Positions 22,975 to 35,023 of a stretch of DNA of 64,000 nt are shown here, in pieces (the first letter of the stretch is position 1; each line of letters starts with the position of its first letter). The translations under genes were made by a program, and so were the position numbers. Below the pieces are notes generated by a model, which saw only the letters and a program-made list of their open reading frames with translations, had not been told where the DNA came from and ran no database searches. The stretch is from contig JAOTOM010005151.1 of assembly GCA_034440615.1 (NCBI GenBank), positions 658,501 through 722,500 on the forward strand. The letters are read 5' to 3'. Origin of the DNA: Ashinkailepas kermadecensis. Its lineage: Eukaryota; Arthropoda; Thecostraca; Neolepadidae.

Positions 22975-23858
22975 TACCAGAAGTATAGTCATAAAGTATA
23001 TAATTAATATGAACCACAGGGCCTTTCTGGGTTAAGCCTGTAAAGGAAAGATACTATATTTACGGGAAACAAATACTAAACACCACAACCAATACCACAT
23101 CCCAAATTCCAAATAAACTGTCCGTCAACATCATATACACCCACCAATGCTTATCTACCTATATATCTAGCCCTATTCACTCGATCCCGCGTACATACGC
23201 GTGGATCGAGTGCCCCATCAATAATTTTCAAACGCCATCCATGTCTTCTTAAAGGGACCTGCACCGTGTACAACTACTGGCATAAATCTCACCCCATCCA
23301 CCACAAATTAAAACTAAAAAACAAGATTATCCAACCTGAAAAATTGACCACCATATTTTCAAATACATTCAATGAGGCACTCCCCACAACATCAGCAGCC
23401 AGCTTATTCCATTGATCAACACCCCTTGACTGAAAACTGTCGTCGCTTATCTGTCCTACACCTTGACTTGTCTAACCTGAATTGATGACCCCTATGTGAT
23501 AATCTACATAGAAGAGCGTCATTCAGATTGACCGTATCTAACCCTTTAGCGATTGGATGCATTTCAATCATATAACCCTTAATCTCCTGTACTTGGGTGA
23601 ATACATATCTAATGTCATAAGCCTTTCTCTATATTCTAAGTTACCTAGTCCACTGATGAGTCTAGTGGCTTTGCCATGCACTCTTTTTAGCATATCTATA
23701 TCTCTTTCTAAGTAAGGGCTCCATGTTTGTACATAATATTCCAAGCGCACATAGACTAAGTAAAGTTTTGCATGACTTCCTTGCTCTTATACCTCGCACT
23801 TCTATTAATGATCCCCAGCATTCTGATTGCCCTGTTCCTGTACATCTGGGTGATTGAT
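22975..23858 (-). mobile_element. 5'-truncated non-LTR retrotransposon (CR1/L2-like), degraded
   Basis: On the minus strand the DNA encodes, with stops and shifts, the C-terminal part of a LINE reverse transcriptase: YRNRAIRMLGIINRSARYKS, then RLEYYVQTWSPYLERDIDML, KRVHGKATRLISGL, and further on RGHQFRLDKSRCRTD and VVGSASLNVFE. These match the family pattern (LEYxVQxWSPYLxKDI, RRATKLIPGL). The 3' end carries CCCTGTGG followed by a TTATGACT-type terminus, shared with 650-724 and 36415-36850. It lies in an intron of gene A in reverse orientation. Confidence 0.8.
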
Positions 23859-23879
23859 GACAATGAGACGTAAATTGAT

Positions 23880-24646
23880 GCTTGTTTTAAAACTGTTCGG
23901 TATATTTCTTACGTTTCGGCTATTGCTTTCATAAGGGTGCAAGGTTCTCAAATCGACATTTATGTAACAAAATCACCAGTCATAACACGTGACAAATGTG
24001 TGTTACATCTCTAGCAAAACAGTTCAAGGTGACAAGAAGGCAACAACAAGAACAATCTTGCAATTACTACAAGACAAGTGTACGAGCGTGGGTGCGAGAT
24101 CGGCGTCATTTTAGGCAATTGTACCGTGAGACATGACTGTGTCATGGAGTGTCTCATAAAATATACCTCAGAAAGCACACACTTAACTCTGTTGAAGTCA
24201 TGGTAGCAATAGCTGGCTCCTTTGAGATAATGCTGTACTGTATAAAAATCACGAAACCTACCCTGTTCACCACCTTGATCATAGGTGATGTGTCAGATTT
24301 TCTCTGTTTTGGTATGACGAAGATACTACTCGTTCTGGTAACCCAGATGTTTGACACGTCGTCATGGGCGTCGGTACAGCAGTGGGCGGTGGGCGCGTCC
24401 CACTAATATTCGCGGAATGTAACACTGCAGCGTCGAACCCACATAAAAACCTCCTCCCCGCACCCCACAACTCCACACTCCACACCCGACATTCCATACT
24501 CCACACTCCACGCATAATGCGTGATGTCGCCGATTCATATCACTCAAATATGGGTGCCTGCATATAAGCCTCGATTGTTACTCCTCATTAATACAAATTA
24601 CACGAGCCATAATTGATGTACTCGTCCTAAGTGTTATTTGTTTCAG
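23880..24646. other. Intron sequence with a possible retroelement 3' remnant
   Basis: The reverse complement of 23895-23945 holds GCAATAGCCGAAACGTAAG, a GCCGAAACGT signature common at 3' parts of Penelope-like and other invertebrate retroelements. A similar GCCAAGCCCGAAATATGTC lies at about 6694. A CCACACTCCACA simple repeat is at 24470-24512. Assignments are weak. Confidence 0.3.
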
Positions 24647-24735
24647 ACATCTGGATGACATATCAACCGATGATGAGAAAGAACATGTTCTTGATCTCTT
24701 GGAGGAAGGCAATGATCAGTTATCGACACCAAAAG
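24647..24735 (+). CDS. Gene A small acidic exon
   Basis: Acceptor TATTTGTTTCAG, donor AAAAG/gtaagg, 89 nt. After a first A (completing a codon) it reads HLDDISTDDEKEHVLDLLEE and GNDQLSTPK, then G. It enters phase 2 and leaves phase 1. Strong splice sites, an acidic helical product and a phase that fits the next exon (28350) support it. Stretch 9446-24646 would then be one large intron hosting genes B and C. Confidence 0.65.
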
Positions 24736-25945
24736 GTAAGGATTATTTGAGCAACAATCGTTAGTTGTTCGCTGATATGATCTATGATTTTCGTGCTTGT
24801 CGAATGAGCGTCAAGTGCAATGAAGAAGCACACCATGCCTGTGTCTAGCCGGCACGCACTTTGGCGCACACCAGTTTCAGCACCGTCCAAAACATGGAGC
24901 TCCTGATCCAAGCGTGGTAGAAGCGCGTTTTGGAATGCAATGGAACTGTTTGCGTGCCCTGATAGCTCAAGTGATGGAGCGCTGACTAGTACTGGTCTCT
25001 TCCATTGGTGTAATGTCTGTAGGCTGGGGACATACCCCAATTTTCTCCCATCTTAGCTATTAACCATATGCCGTTGACTGGAAACAATTGGCCTACAAAT
25101 CGGCTACATCCCCCTGATTTGTGGCCGCTCCTAGGACCATGACCTCTATCCAAAATAAGATAGAACTCGAGCCGCTGTTTGCTCTCACATTTAGCACCAG
25201 GCAGCGAAGATCAGCTGACAACTGGTCTAGTAGAGGCGGGAGGGCAGCGCCGGGCGCCTGTGTCGGAGTGTTGGTCCCAATGCTGACGGCTCACATGCAA
25301 TGGCGCCAATAAATTGTACTTTTTATTCAGATTCTGTCGTGATGTCAGAATGCACCGGACCAGCGGTTTGTGGGTCCGTGGTGTTAGTGGGGAAACATGA
25401 CCTGCTTGGAAATGTCCCATCCTCTTATGTTATCCGAATAACACTCTGATTAATCTGTATTTAAGTGAGGGCCGACTCCATTTTACAATGGGTGGGAACG
25501 TTTTCGCTTTTCACAAATCCAGTATCAGCTGCAAACTGTCATCATCGTTCGTTAGACAGGGGTGCCATACGGTTATGTTTTGCGACCAGCAAGGTTACGT
25601 GACTGGTTAGCACGCGCTCTGATGGGGAAGCAAATCCCCTCCCCTCTATCATGAGGTTTTCCGAAGATACGGAAGGAACCGCTGCGCGCAGCGCCTCGAA
25701 AATCGCCATGGCTGTAGCGAATTTATTAGCGGATCTTTTGCGTGGCATTTTGTTTCGAAGACATCATCGGTCACCGAGTTGGACGAGGTGAAAGTCAGGT
25801 CATGGTTCAGAGCAGTACCGTTGTTAGGACAATATTCAAAGTACCGCCAACAATATAGCTTTATGGATACACCCGATGTACCATGCGCTTGTATTGATAT
25901 TGACGAAAATGAAGCGTATGTTTGCAACCTGAAGCATATGTTGCC
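24736..25945. other. Intron of gene A, no gene seen
   Basis: AT-rich, no exon or recognisable repeat. Open frames here are short and without splice support. Confidence 0.5.
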
Positions 25946-26140
25946 GCCCCGGTAGCTCAGTTGGTGAGAGAGCTGGCCTGTACTTGTCTCCACTGTCCTG
26001 ACAACACAGGGTTCGAGTCGCTTCACGCGCTCGTATTTAGCCTCCGGCTGGGAGGGTCAGTTGGCAGCTGGCCCGATAATGCCGGGACGAGCTACCGGGC
26101 GGCCGTGTTGGTGCATTGACGGCACATTAAACTTTCGGTC
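25946..26140 (+). repeat. tRNA-derived SINE
   Basis: GCCCCGGTAGCTCAGTTGGT (A box) and GGGTTCGAGTCGC (B box) are spaced about 50 bp apart, as in a tRNA with a short variable arm. The 3' body (GGGAGGGTCAGTTGGCAGC, GGCGGCCGTGTTGGTGCATT) extends to about 26140 without folding as a tRNA. Probably a SINE and not a tRNA gene. Confidence 0.7.
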
Positions 26141-26825
26141 AAAATTCTGCCGTTGAACTGGAATTCATGAATCGGGTGGTGGGGCCAGGGTTCACTCAAC
26201 AAGCTCTGCCTAGCAACAGAACCCTGGTTCATAAAGCCACCCCAGCAATAACTCGGATTAAATTTATTTGATTTTGTTTTTAACCTGAGGTTAAGTAACA
26301 AGGCCAGATGAAGGTCAAAGCTTCAAATTTGCATTTGCGTCCCAAATTCCCCACATATTTGTTCTAGCCGAAAAAAAATAAATGTATCTGACAGGTTTAC
26401 CAGTGTACAATATTTCAAGTCACTGCAAGGTCAAATCATGGAGATATGGCCCAAAAGGCGTGCTGGTGTACCCGATCCGTATGGATCAAAATGATATACG
26501 ATTTAAATTAGCATTATTGATTGCATTTTTTCCGACCCAAATGGTGCAAAATGATGCTTTTACGTGACCGGCTACATGTTGCCATAGTTATGACGTCTTG
26601 AGGATTATCTAAGGCAGCTGACCTGGGTGACCTCGAATGACCTTCGTTGACGTTCGCAATGATAGCAAGCCTGTTGGTATTTTATTTCAGTCGAATCCAG
26701 CGCCAAAATTTAGCCCAAAGCCCATAGAATAAGTAATTCTCACCACACAAAACTTCAGGAACATATCTTACGGCAACCCATGGTGAAATTAGCGGACGAA
26801 ATAAGCATAAGCTGGTTTTATATTA

Positions 26826-27042
<217 letters not shown>

Positions 27043-27377
27043 ATATGTGCAGAATTCCAGTCTCTACAAAGCGTGTGTCTACAAACTATCGCTATCTTCA
27101 ATATAGTTCGCATAAGAAGCAAAGAATTACCAAACCGCATCGAAACTCGCAAACTAGGGGCGTTTCACCTCGCCTGGTTCAGTTCAGGTTAGTTTGTTCT
27201 GGTTCTGAACAAGGTTCTGGTTTCTGTTTCTGGTACAGTTCTGGTTCGGCAGTTCAGCACCAATGGTTTCCGAGGGGATGTTAAAATGCATTGCAGGCAA
27301 TGACCTAAAAAGTTAAACCTTATGCATACCAGAGTTCCCCTAGGCACCACCTGCTCTCTTAATTTCGTTGGTCTAGC

Positions 27378-27550
27378 ACCATCCACCTGAGCGGGTGTTA
27401 GAGGCAGTGGCGTACTCAGACTGTCGTCAGGGGAGGTCAAGATGTTGCCGGGCGAGCCCCGCACCATCCACCTGAGCGGGTGTTAAAGGCAGTGGCGCAC
27501 TCAGACTGTCGTCAGAGAGAGGTCAAGATGGTGTCGGGCGAGCCCCGATC
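27378..27550. repeat. 85-bp tandem duplication
   Basis: CACCATCCACCTGAGCGGGT and the following GGCAGTGGCG, CTCAGACTGTCGTCAG and GCCGGGCGAGCCCCG occur twice, 85 bp apart, with few differences. At 27640-27740 a further 36-bp repeat (ATACCATGTGTGAACATG) occurs three times. Otherwise 26140-28349 is intron with nothing else recognised. Confidence 0.75.
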
Positions 27551-28349
27551 CCCAGAATAGACCCTGCAGAGGAATCAGAATGTTTACGAATTTTTAGCTT
27601 TATCTTACTAATAGGGTGGGCAAGAGTGCTGTGAGATGCTTGTGAAGTGGTTGGTGACACCATGTGTGAACATGTTTGTGAAGTGGCTGGTGATACCATG
27701 TGTGAACATGTTTGTGAAGTAGCTGGTGATACCATATGCGACCATGTTTGTTTACATCTCAATAATGTGTCGAAACTATTTATATTTTTATTGGATTGGC
27801 TTGTAATCTCAGGCAAGGATTCCTTTTGAAAAAAAGCGTTGAAATACTTTTTTAAGCGACACTAATTTGTCCAAAAGAAGATGTTTTGAGAAAGACACCA
27901 ATAATATGGGAAAGCAATTGTCGGTGCCGTGCCTTGTTCATCGTGCCATTTTTTTCAGCTTTTAATGCCTACATATTTCGAGTGTGGGTGTTGCGATCAC
28001 CACATTGCTCTAGGTATCATTGCCGAGTTATAAGCGATTGAACAACAGCTCCCCGCACTAACAGCACTCGACTTCTTGACCTGATATCACATTTCAGCTA
28101 CTTGTAACCGTATCTGCAGATTGAACCAAGTGAAGAAAACTGTATGTTAGTCATTGTTCATTGACAATTAAAACGGTGCAAAGTTATGTCCAAATAACAG
28201 GGTTTCCAAATGTGAGTGAACTTCATAACATTGGTGACAGTTCTTTGCCGTAGGCGGTCATGCCGAATGTCTTCAGTCCCTGATTCTTAACGTCCATGCA
28301 TACCCAAGGCGGCGGCAGTAGTGACTGCATCCTTCCGCGCTGCCCATAG

Positions 28350-28459
28350 GCCCTGTCACCGTTGAGCATCTCCAGAAGCTGGTGCGTGCTCTTCGATTGG
28401 CACTCTCGCGAGAACGCTGCAGAAACAGAGCGTCAAAGAGCCTCTCCATCCGACCTGAG
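28350..28459 (+). CDS. Gene A exon: basic helical segment
   Basis: Acceptor CGCTGCCCATAG, donor CCTGAG/gtatgt, 110 nt. GC completes the Gly codon begun by the exon at 24735, then PVTVEHLQKLVRALRLALSR and ERCRNRASKSLSIRPE. It leaves phase 0, as the next exon needs. A Leu/Arg amphipathic helix is predicted. Its three-way phase agreement makes it credible although it is too short to stand out as an open frame. Confidence 0.7.
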
Positions 28460-28857
28460 GTATGTGGGGAAGGGGATTGGCGGGTAAGGTGAAGCTTCCA
28501 TGTGAGGGCATGGGTGTGCACAATATATTCTGGAATGGTTGTGATGATGTGCGTGGGGAGTAATTCTTCTTGTGCACATTTGTATATATGATATCGATAG
28601 CATAGTTGCATCTTATTATAGCAAAGTATAGTAATTCAGAGTGGAGAAATCTTAAAGAGGAACGATTGTTGTGCATGTGTTTTTGAAGTGTGCTAATATT
28701 ATTTCAAGTATGTAAGTTTTTCACTTCGTCTTTCACATTTATAGATCGTACATCGAATATTGTGCTTACGCCGATGCTTGCGTTTGTGGGAGTAAAATCC
28801 AGACGTTTGTTCTCAGCTGATTGACTCCTCATCCTGATTGGGATTGTTCGTCGGCAG

Positions 28858-31062
28858 CCGGAAACTGCATCGGACCAGCTGCAGTACGACGAAGCGGCCT
28901 GGACTCGCGAGGAGCTGCTACAGCTGACCAGGGAGGCTGAGGCTCGCATCGTCCAGGTTCGCGCCGAGGCGAAGGAACAACTGGTTGCGACGCAGAGGCA
29001 GGCAGAGGAGTTTCGGGCCGAAGCAGAGAGGAAGCTGATCGAGGCGAGGGCCGAGGCAGAGGAACGACTGGCCGAGGTCCGGAGACAAATAGTTGAGGAG
29101 TGTCGGATAGACGCTGAGAGGAAGCTGAGCGAGGAAAGAGCCGAGGGAGAGGAACAATTGGCGGCGATGCGTAGGAAGGTAGAGGAAGAATGCCATAAGG
29201 AGGCTGAGAGGAAGCTGACTGAGGCGCAAGCTGAGGCAGATGCACAGTTGCTGGCAACTCGAAAGCAAGTAGAAGAGGAATGCCAGAAAGAGTATGAGAC
29301 ACAGCTGAGCAAGATGAGAACGGATGCTGAGTCAAACATAGCTGTGATGAAAACGGAGCTGGAAAAAGAGCATCACCAGAAGATAGCGACTAAGATGGTG
29401 GAGGCTGAGGCGAGCGTGGTACGATTACGGGAAGAATTGGAAGGCGAACTCAGGCAAAAACTGGAAAGTGAATTTGCTAAGAAAGAGGAAGAGAGAACAA
29501 ATGAACATAAGAAGAAGGTGGAGGACGAGTTCCAGAAGAAGTTTGAGCAACAACGGACTGAGAGTGACATTAGAGTACAAGTTGTGCGCGAAGAGGTGGA
29601 GCGAGAATGGCAAGACAAAATCCGGAAGCAATCGGAAGAGATGGAAGAACGGATAGCGATATCACGAAATGAGATTCAGGAGGAGAGCCGAATCAAGATG
29701 GAACAGCAATCAACTGAGATGGGAGAGCGTATGACTTCGGCACGGAATGAGCTGGAACATGAATTTAAAGCGAAATATGAGGTGGACTTTGGTGAACGAG
29801 TGTCTGCGATGCGAACAGAAATCGAGGAAGAATGCAACAAACGGCTTGAGAGCAAGTCCATAGAGATCGAAGCTGGCTTGTCCTCGGCGCAAGAACTGCT
29901 AAGAGAAGAACTTCAGAAGAAATATGAAGATCAGTTGGCTGTGGCGGAAGAGCGGATGACAGTGCAACGAAGAGAGATGGAGGAGAAATCTGACGAGAAG
30001 TGTCAGCGCCAGGTTGCTGAAGTTCAAGCCGAGGCCGAAGCTCGCTTGGCTGCAACTAAGGCTCAGCTGGATGCGGAACACCAGAAGCGAACCGATGACC
30101 GCATTGCGCAGGTGCGCAAGGAGGTGGACGTCAAGATATCACTGACCATGGACAAGGCAGAGGCGACACTTAACGAGCTGAGGGAAAACATCGAGCGGGA
30201 GTGTCGACAAAGGGCCACAGCCGAGTCGGCTAATCTGCGTGCCGAGGCCGACTCGCAAGCTGACGCCGCCCAGCGGCAGCTGCGTCACCGTGAGGAGGAG
30301 CTCGCGGTGCGTGAGGCGGAACTGCGGGTGCGCGAGGAGAAGCTGCACGACCAGGATGCGCGCAACAGGGGCACACTGAACAAAGACGACACAAATCTGA
30401 CGGAGTTTGAAGAGAAGCTGCGACGCCAGGAGGCGGAATTGGTGGATCGTCAGTCAAAACTTGACGATCATGAAGCCGAGTTGATGAACCGTGAGAAGAA
30501 ACTACGTGATTGTGAAGTGGCGCGAACGGATTCTGATGAGGAGCTGCGCAAACGCGACCGAAAATTGCGCGACCGCGAGGCAGAAGTGACGGACCGTGAG
30601 ACGAAACTGCGCGACCATGAGGAAGAGTCGAAGGAGACTGTGCAGCGGGTAAAGCGGGACTCTGAGGCGAAGCTGAACGAGGCGTTGGAGAAGTGTAGAG
30701 TGACTGAGGATGAAATTAGACAACTTGCCGATATCAGAGTTCAGGACGTGGAACAGAGCGCTGCTGCTAATCTTGCCAGGCTTCGGGCAGAGCTAGATGC
30801 TAGTATGAAAGTGGCCAGCACTAATGAATACGAGAATGTTAACCTTGCGAGTATCGGTGTGGAAAAGGCTGAAAAAGAGGCTGTGGATGTGCTGCGATCT
30901 CGCACGGCTGCATGCTTCGGCAGAAAAGAAAACTCCACTGTCGCTCATGATGTGACAAAGATACCCGCAGAATACGAACTTCAGCTTGCAGAGATACGAG
31001 CCGATTTGCTGAAAGTACAAATGATTTGCGAGCAAGAAAAACGCACGGCGGAGGAAGAAAGG
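28858..31062 (+). CDS. Gene A exon: 735-codon continuous coiled coil
   Basis: Acceptor GTTCGTCGGCAG, donor GAAAGG/gtaagt, exactly 735 codons in phase 0. The product is almost pure Glu/Arg/Lys/Ala/Leu coiled coil, beginning PETASDQLQYDEAAWTREEL. The first two thirds consist of about a dozen repeats of 23-30 residues starting with V/I/L-E-x-E (VEEECHKEAERKL, VEREWQDKI, LREELQKKYEDQL). The last third has 14-residue repeats of the type KLRDREAEVTDRE. This would form a rod of the order of 100 nm for dimers. It corresponds to the long coil of ANKRD26-like scaffolds. Myosin-tail or golgin-like coils have similar composition, so family assignment rests on the neighbouring exons. Confidence 0.85.
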
Positions 31063-32000
31063 GTAAGTAACTCTTCAAATCCTTCTTCCGACTGAGTCTC
31101 AACGCACTGGTAATGGGTTGCTGTCTTTTCGACCAGCAATTTGAGTATGTCACCGATCGTGCCTGGAACCTCTGCAGTAACATGTTCATGTCCAGGTGTG
31201 CATGAGGCCTAGCTCCAGCTGCAGTTAGTTTAGGTTAATTGTAGCGCAACCGCGACTGGTAAGTGAAGCATCTGGCCAGTCATCCACATGCCTGTATTAT
31301 TGCCAACATTTGCAGAAATAGTATGCTATCTGAGCGGTGCAGGTTGCGCTGTCGTTTCCCTACGATAAGCGGAACAAGCTTTGCCAACATCAGACGCATC
31401 ACGAGGCGTGTGCGCATCAGGAACTCAACGGATAGTTTGTTATATTGCACACCGTTGTCCAATTTCCATCCTTTCGATCGTCATCTTCTGTTTTCCGTTT
31501 TGAGGACACTCCATCCGCATCCTCTATGACCTCATCGTCCCTGATCCCATCCTCCACTCATCTCACATCATCATCTCTGATCTCATCCTCTCTGATCTCA
31601 CCATGTCTGAACTCACGCCTTGGGCCTCCCCTCTGGTTCCCTTTGATAGCAATTACAGCCATATTTGACACTAACTACAGACAATGTGAAGCCTCTCTTA
31701 TCACTACTTTATATATATTACCTTTCTATATCGTACCAATCTGCATTGTGCCACACGTGAACCTAATTTATGTGTAGTGTATGCTTATGGTCATTTTTCT
31801 TAACTGGACCTATTCTCAGAACCTGTTTCGGATCTTGTTTCAGCCATCAAGACGTCAGGCTACTTAACAAAGTCACTTGCGGTGCGCTCTGGGAAAGTAG
31901 CACGCTTTTGCTGAGTGGTAATGATTAGAAGGTAATACGGTCGAATGTGGTCGGAGACGGATTTTATGCGCCGTAACCTCAGCTCGGACTGTGGCTGCAG

Positions 32001-32173
32001 ATGCGTCACGCGCGTCAGTTGGGTGAGAAGGAGGCAGACCTGGCCGTGGCGCGGGCGCGATGTCGGCATGAGACAGAGCGGCTGGTGGAGGTGGATGCGC
32101 AGTTGAACTCGGCCAGGTCAGGCCAGGCCGCCGCCGAAGCGGCACACACTGAGCTTCGTATGGAGCTGGACAG
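32001..32173 (+). CDS. Gene A exon: coiled coil
   Basis: Acceptor CTGTGGCTGCAG, donor GGACAG/gtgagc, 173 nt, phase 0 to 2. Reads MRHARQLGEKEADLAVARAR, CRHETERLVEVDAQLNSARS, GQAAAEAAHTELRMELDR, a continuation of the coiled coil. Stretch 31063-32000 is intron; nothing else supported. Confidence 0.8.
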
Positions 32174-32433
32174 GTGAGCGAGGTGTGGAATGATTAGGCG
32201 TCCTGTAGCGTGTGTGGTTATGGCCACTATTTCAATGCTTGTAATGCGGTTCAACATGAGCTTGGCTACGCCAGGGCCGATAATAGTTCCGGTTGACTAG
32301 GAAATGTATTGAAACTGACGCACTGCGGTAGATAGTGTATTTTCGAGCTCATGAATATACCTACTAACAATGCTGATCTCATACTGCATACCGCACTAAG
32401 CGAGCTCAGCTTAGGAACTCGCTTAGAAGCTAG

Positions 32434-32510
32434 GACGACACTTATACAAGGTTGTTTCAGTCAAGTCAAGAAATCAGACTTGATTGAAACACCCTTGTAT
32501 AAGTGTCGTC
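32434..32510. other. Long near-perfect hairpin in a gene A intron
   Basis: Arms 32434-32467 and 32477-32510 are 34 nt each with one mismatch and one G-U pair, separated by a 9-nt loop (AAGAAATCA). A second small inverted pair (AGCGAG/CTCGCT) lies just upstream at 32399-32424. It could be a foldback transposon, an siRNA-type hairpin or, less likely, a pre-miRNA. Confidence 0.7.
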
Positions 32511-32586
32511 ATAACCGTATTTTCTGTACGGCCGCGCAGTACAGTAGTTCGTCAGCTTTAGGGTAAGAGATTGTTGGCTGTTGCAG

Positions 32587-34639
32587 ATGCTGTCAGGGGG
32601 AGGAGGAGCTGACTACGGATCCCTCAGTTCTGCCGGCACCCCTGCGTCGCTCTTCGGCCGTCCAGACCGACTGGTTGGATGCGGACCCCGCGGACGGAAG
32701 TGGGCCGTGTCTGGCGGTCTCCTGTATCTCTGATGCGGTCCGACCACGTCTCACGGTCCCGTGCAGCCATGTCGTGGCCTGGTCACGTCCAGTGACGCCA
32801 TGTAGCCCTAGCATGGCCGGGCCCCGTCTGGTGACGTCCACTCCCGCAGCCTGGGGCGAGCCGCCTGTCCCGTGCAGCCATGTCGTGGCCTGGTCACGTC
32901 CAGTGACGCCATGTAGCCCTAGCATGGCCGGGCCCCGTCTGGTGACGTCCACTCCCGCAGCCTGGGGCGAGCCGCCGGTCCAGAGCAGGAGTGCCGGCCG
33001 GCTGACAGAGACGAGTTGTCAGCTCTGTGAGGACCGGCCGGCCGGATCAGCAGTCCACGGCGGTGCTGCCGAGTCGGGACAGCTTTGCGCGGCAGAGGAT
33101 CACTCTGCCGTCCAGCTGCAAACCCGGCGATGCGCCGCCAGCCAGTCTGCGCCGCACGCGGGGAGTGTCTGCCGCAGGTGCCGCGACGGAGGTGCGTCCG
33201 ACTCTTCAGTACCGTTAAGTCGTGTCCAACTAAATGGACAGGGCTGCGAAGCTGCGGTCGAGTCGGCTGTGATGATGGCCCGATCAGCACCGTGCGGAGC
33301 CGGTGTTCAGACCCGAGAGGATTACGACTGGCTCAGACAGAGGGTGGACACCCTTCAAGCGGAGCTGGAAGATAGTCGCAAAACGTGCCAGGAAATGAGG
33401 AGCCTTCTGGAGGAGTTCAGAAGCGAAAGGGGTGAAACTGCCAAACTGAAAGGTGATCTTGCGGAGAGCTGCAAGCTTGTTGAGGGGTTGACGAGAACAG
33501 TGCATGATTCGCAACAACAATTTGTTGTTTGTCCCTCGCTGCAAGAGGAGCGTGAAAAGCCAGCTCATCGCAACAAGAAGAAACATCGGTCGTCGGAAAG
33601 GCAGTCTGACGATGCACTGGAGCTGGGTGAGATAAAAGGCGAGCTGTCCGAGAGTAGGGCGCTGACAGTTCGTCTGCAGGATGCTCTGGCTACAGCCACT
33701 CGGGAGGCACATCAACAGCAGCAGCAGCTGCAGGTCAGGGTGAAGCAGCTGACCGGTGCGTTGGCGCGTGCCGAGCTGGTGAGCCAGCTGGCTGGGTGCA
33801 GGGAGGCGGCTGGCGATGCTCCTGACCTGTTTGTGTCGGGCACGCCAGCCGGCCAGGGCCATCCACCGTCTGACGAGGAGAGCTCGAGGAACGCGACGCC
33901 TCGCGGATGGCTCACCGAGTCGCCGGTCGTCCGTCCCAGACGCGCCCAGTCCGAGGCCAAGCGGAGCCGGAATGCGCCGCCGGCGGACCGGCGTGGTGGC
34001 AGACGACAGCCTCGCTGCGCGCGCCAGCTGCTATCCCAGGAAGTGTCTCGACCGGGCGAGCCGACGCCGCCCGACTGGCAACGACGCGAGTTCGATGCAT
34101 CGTTGGCGGGCGGCGGCCGGCGGCGGTCCGTCTCAGCTTCGGAGCCGCCGCTCAGTGACGTCGCCACCTCGGACCTGTGCTCTGACGGGGCCGACGGAGT
34201 CGGAGTGGAGTCGGTCCGCCTGCGGTCGCTGCAGCGAGTGTACGCCGAGACGGCGCGCCAACTCGCGGAGGAGACGATGCGCTCTGAGCGGCCGCAGAAG
34301 CGCACCTCTGCGTTGAAGATTAAATGCCGGCAGGCACGACGCCACCAAGAGGCTCCGCCACCTGCTGAGCGTCGAGAGCCGGACCTGGAGCGAAGCCTGG
34401 ATCGCCGAACACAGGAGCAGCTGCGGCGTCTGGAGGAGAGCGTGGTGCAGGAGCGGGAGCAGCGTGTCCTGCTGGAGCTGGAGTTGGAGCGACTGCGCGC
34501 TGGCCGAGATAGTGCCAGCAAGAGGATGACTCAGCAGGTGGAGCTGGTGCTAGCAGAGCTGCGCAGTCGGTCCAGCGACGGTGGCGCCTCTGCTGGGAAG
34601 CTGGCCGAAGCAGACGTCAGAAGAATGATCGATAACGAG
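32587..34639 (+). CDS. Gene A exon: linker with internal duplication, then coiled coil
   Basis: Acceptor GGCTGTTGCAG, donor AACGAG/gtaggt; a leading A completes Arg with the previous AG, and the exon leaves phase 0 (684 codons). It starts CCQGEEELTTDPSVLPAPLR, followed by a Pro/Ser/Cys-rich section with a 37-residue tandem duplication (32758-32980). Then come coiled-coil segments (EDYDWLRQRVDTLQAELEDS, LRRLEESVVQEREQRVLLEL) separated by an Arg/Pro-rich disordered segment around 33840-34140. The DYDWLRQRVDTLQ type segment is again typical of centrosomal coiled-coil proteins. Confidence 0.8.
32758..32980 (+). repeat. In-frame 111-bp tandem duplication inside a coding exon
   Basis: Two almost identical 111-bp copies (37 codons) encode VPCSHVVAWSRPVTPCSPSM and AGPRLVTSTPAAWGEPP twice. 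Near identity means a recent event or strong homogenisation. Reading frame is kept. Confidence 0.9.
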
Positions 34640-34920
34640 GTAGGTGATCGTGCAGAACTGGCGGCAGAAGCAGAACTGTTGTCCGTCGATGGTGAAATGT
34701 GCTGTTTACTCAATGCTAAGAAACATGCTGCGGCACATTTTCCAGTAATACTCTTGTGATGTTTCTGTCCGTTACATCGCTGGCTTCGTGACCTTTCTAC
34801 TGAGGTTGCTGATGTCATGTGCGCGCTATTTGTTTCGTGCTGCTCCTGCTTGCCGAGACCCCTGCATCAGTCTCGCAATGAAGTCCGTTGTTATAGCGGT
34901 GCTACGTTTGTTGTCGGCAG

Positions 34921-35023
34921 TTTGGCGGAGAGATCCGGCGCCGGGAGGAGCTGGCTGACGAGTTAGCCGACACCCGCCGCCTCCTGATGGACCAGATGGT
35001 GCGTCTGGGTGCCGCTGCGTCAG
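34921..35023 (+). CDS. Gene A exon: C-terminal coil
   Basis: Acceptor TTGTTGTCGGCAG, donor GCGTCAG/gtacgt, 103 nt, phase 0 to 1. Reads FGGEIRRREELADELADTRR then LLMDQMVRLGAAAS. From memory, the pattern (EE-xxR-x-L-x-x-x-L) is like the region preceding the conserved C-terminal block (DUF3496) of ANKRD26 proteins, but no alignment was run. Confidence 0.7.

Noticed and set aside
25946..26015. Functional tRNA gene
   Set aside because: A and B boxes are good but the acceptor stem does not close and a non-tRNA body follows.
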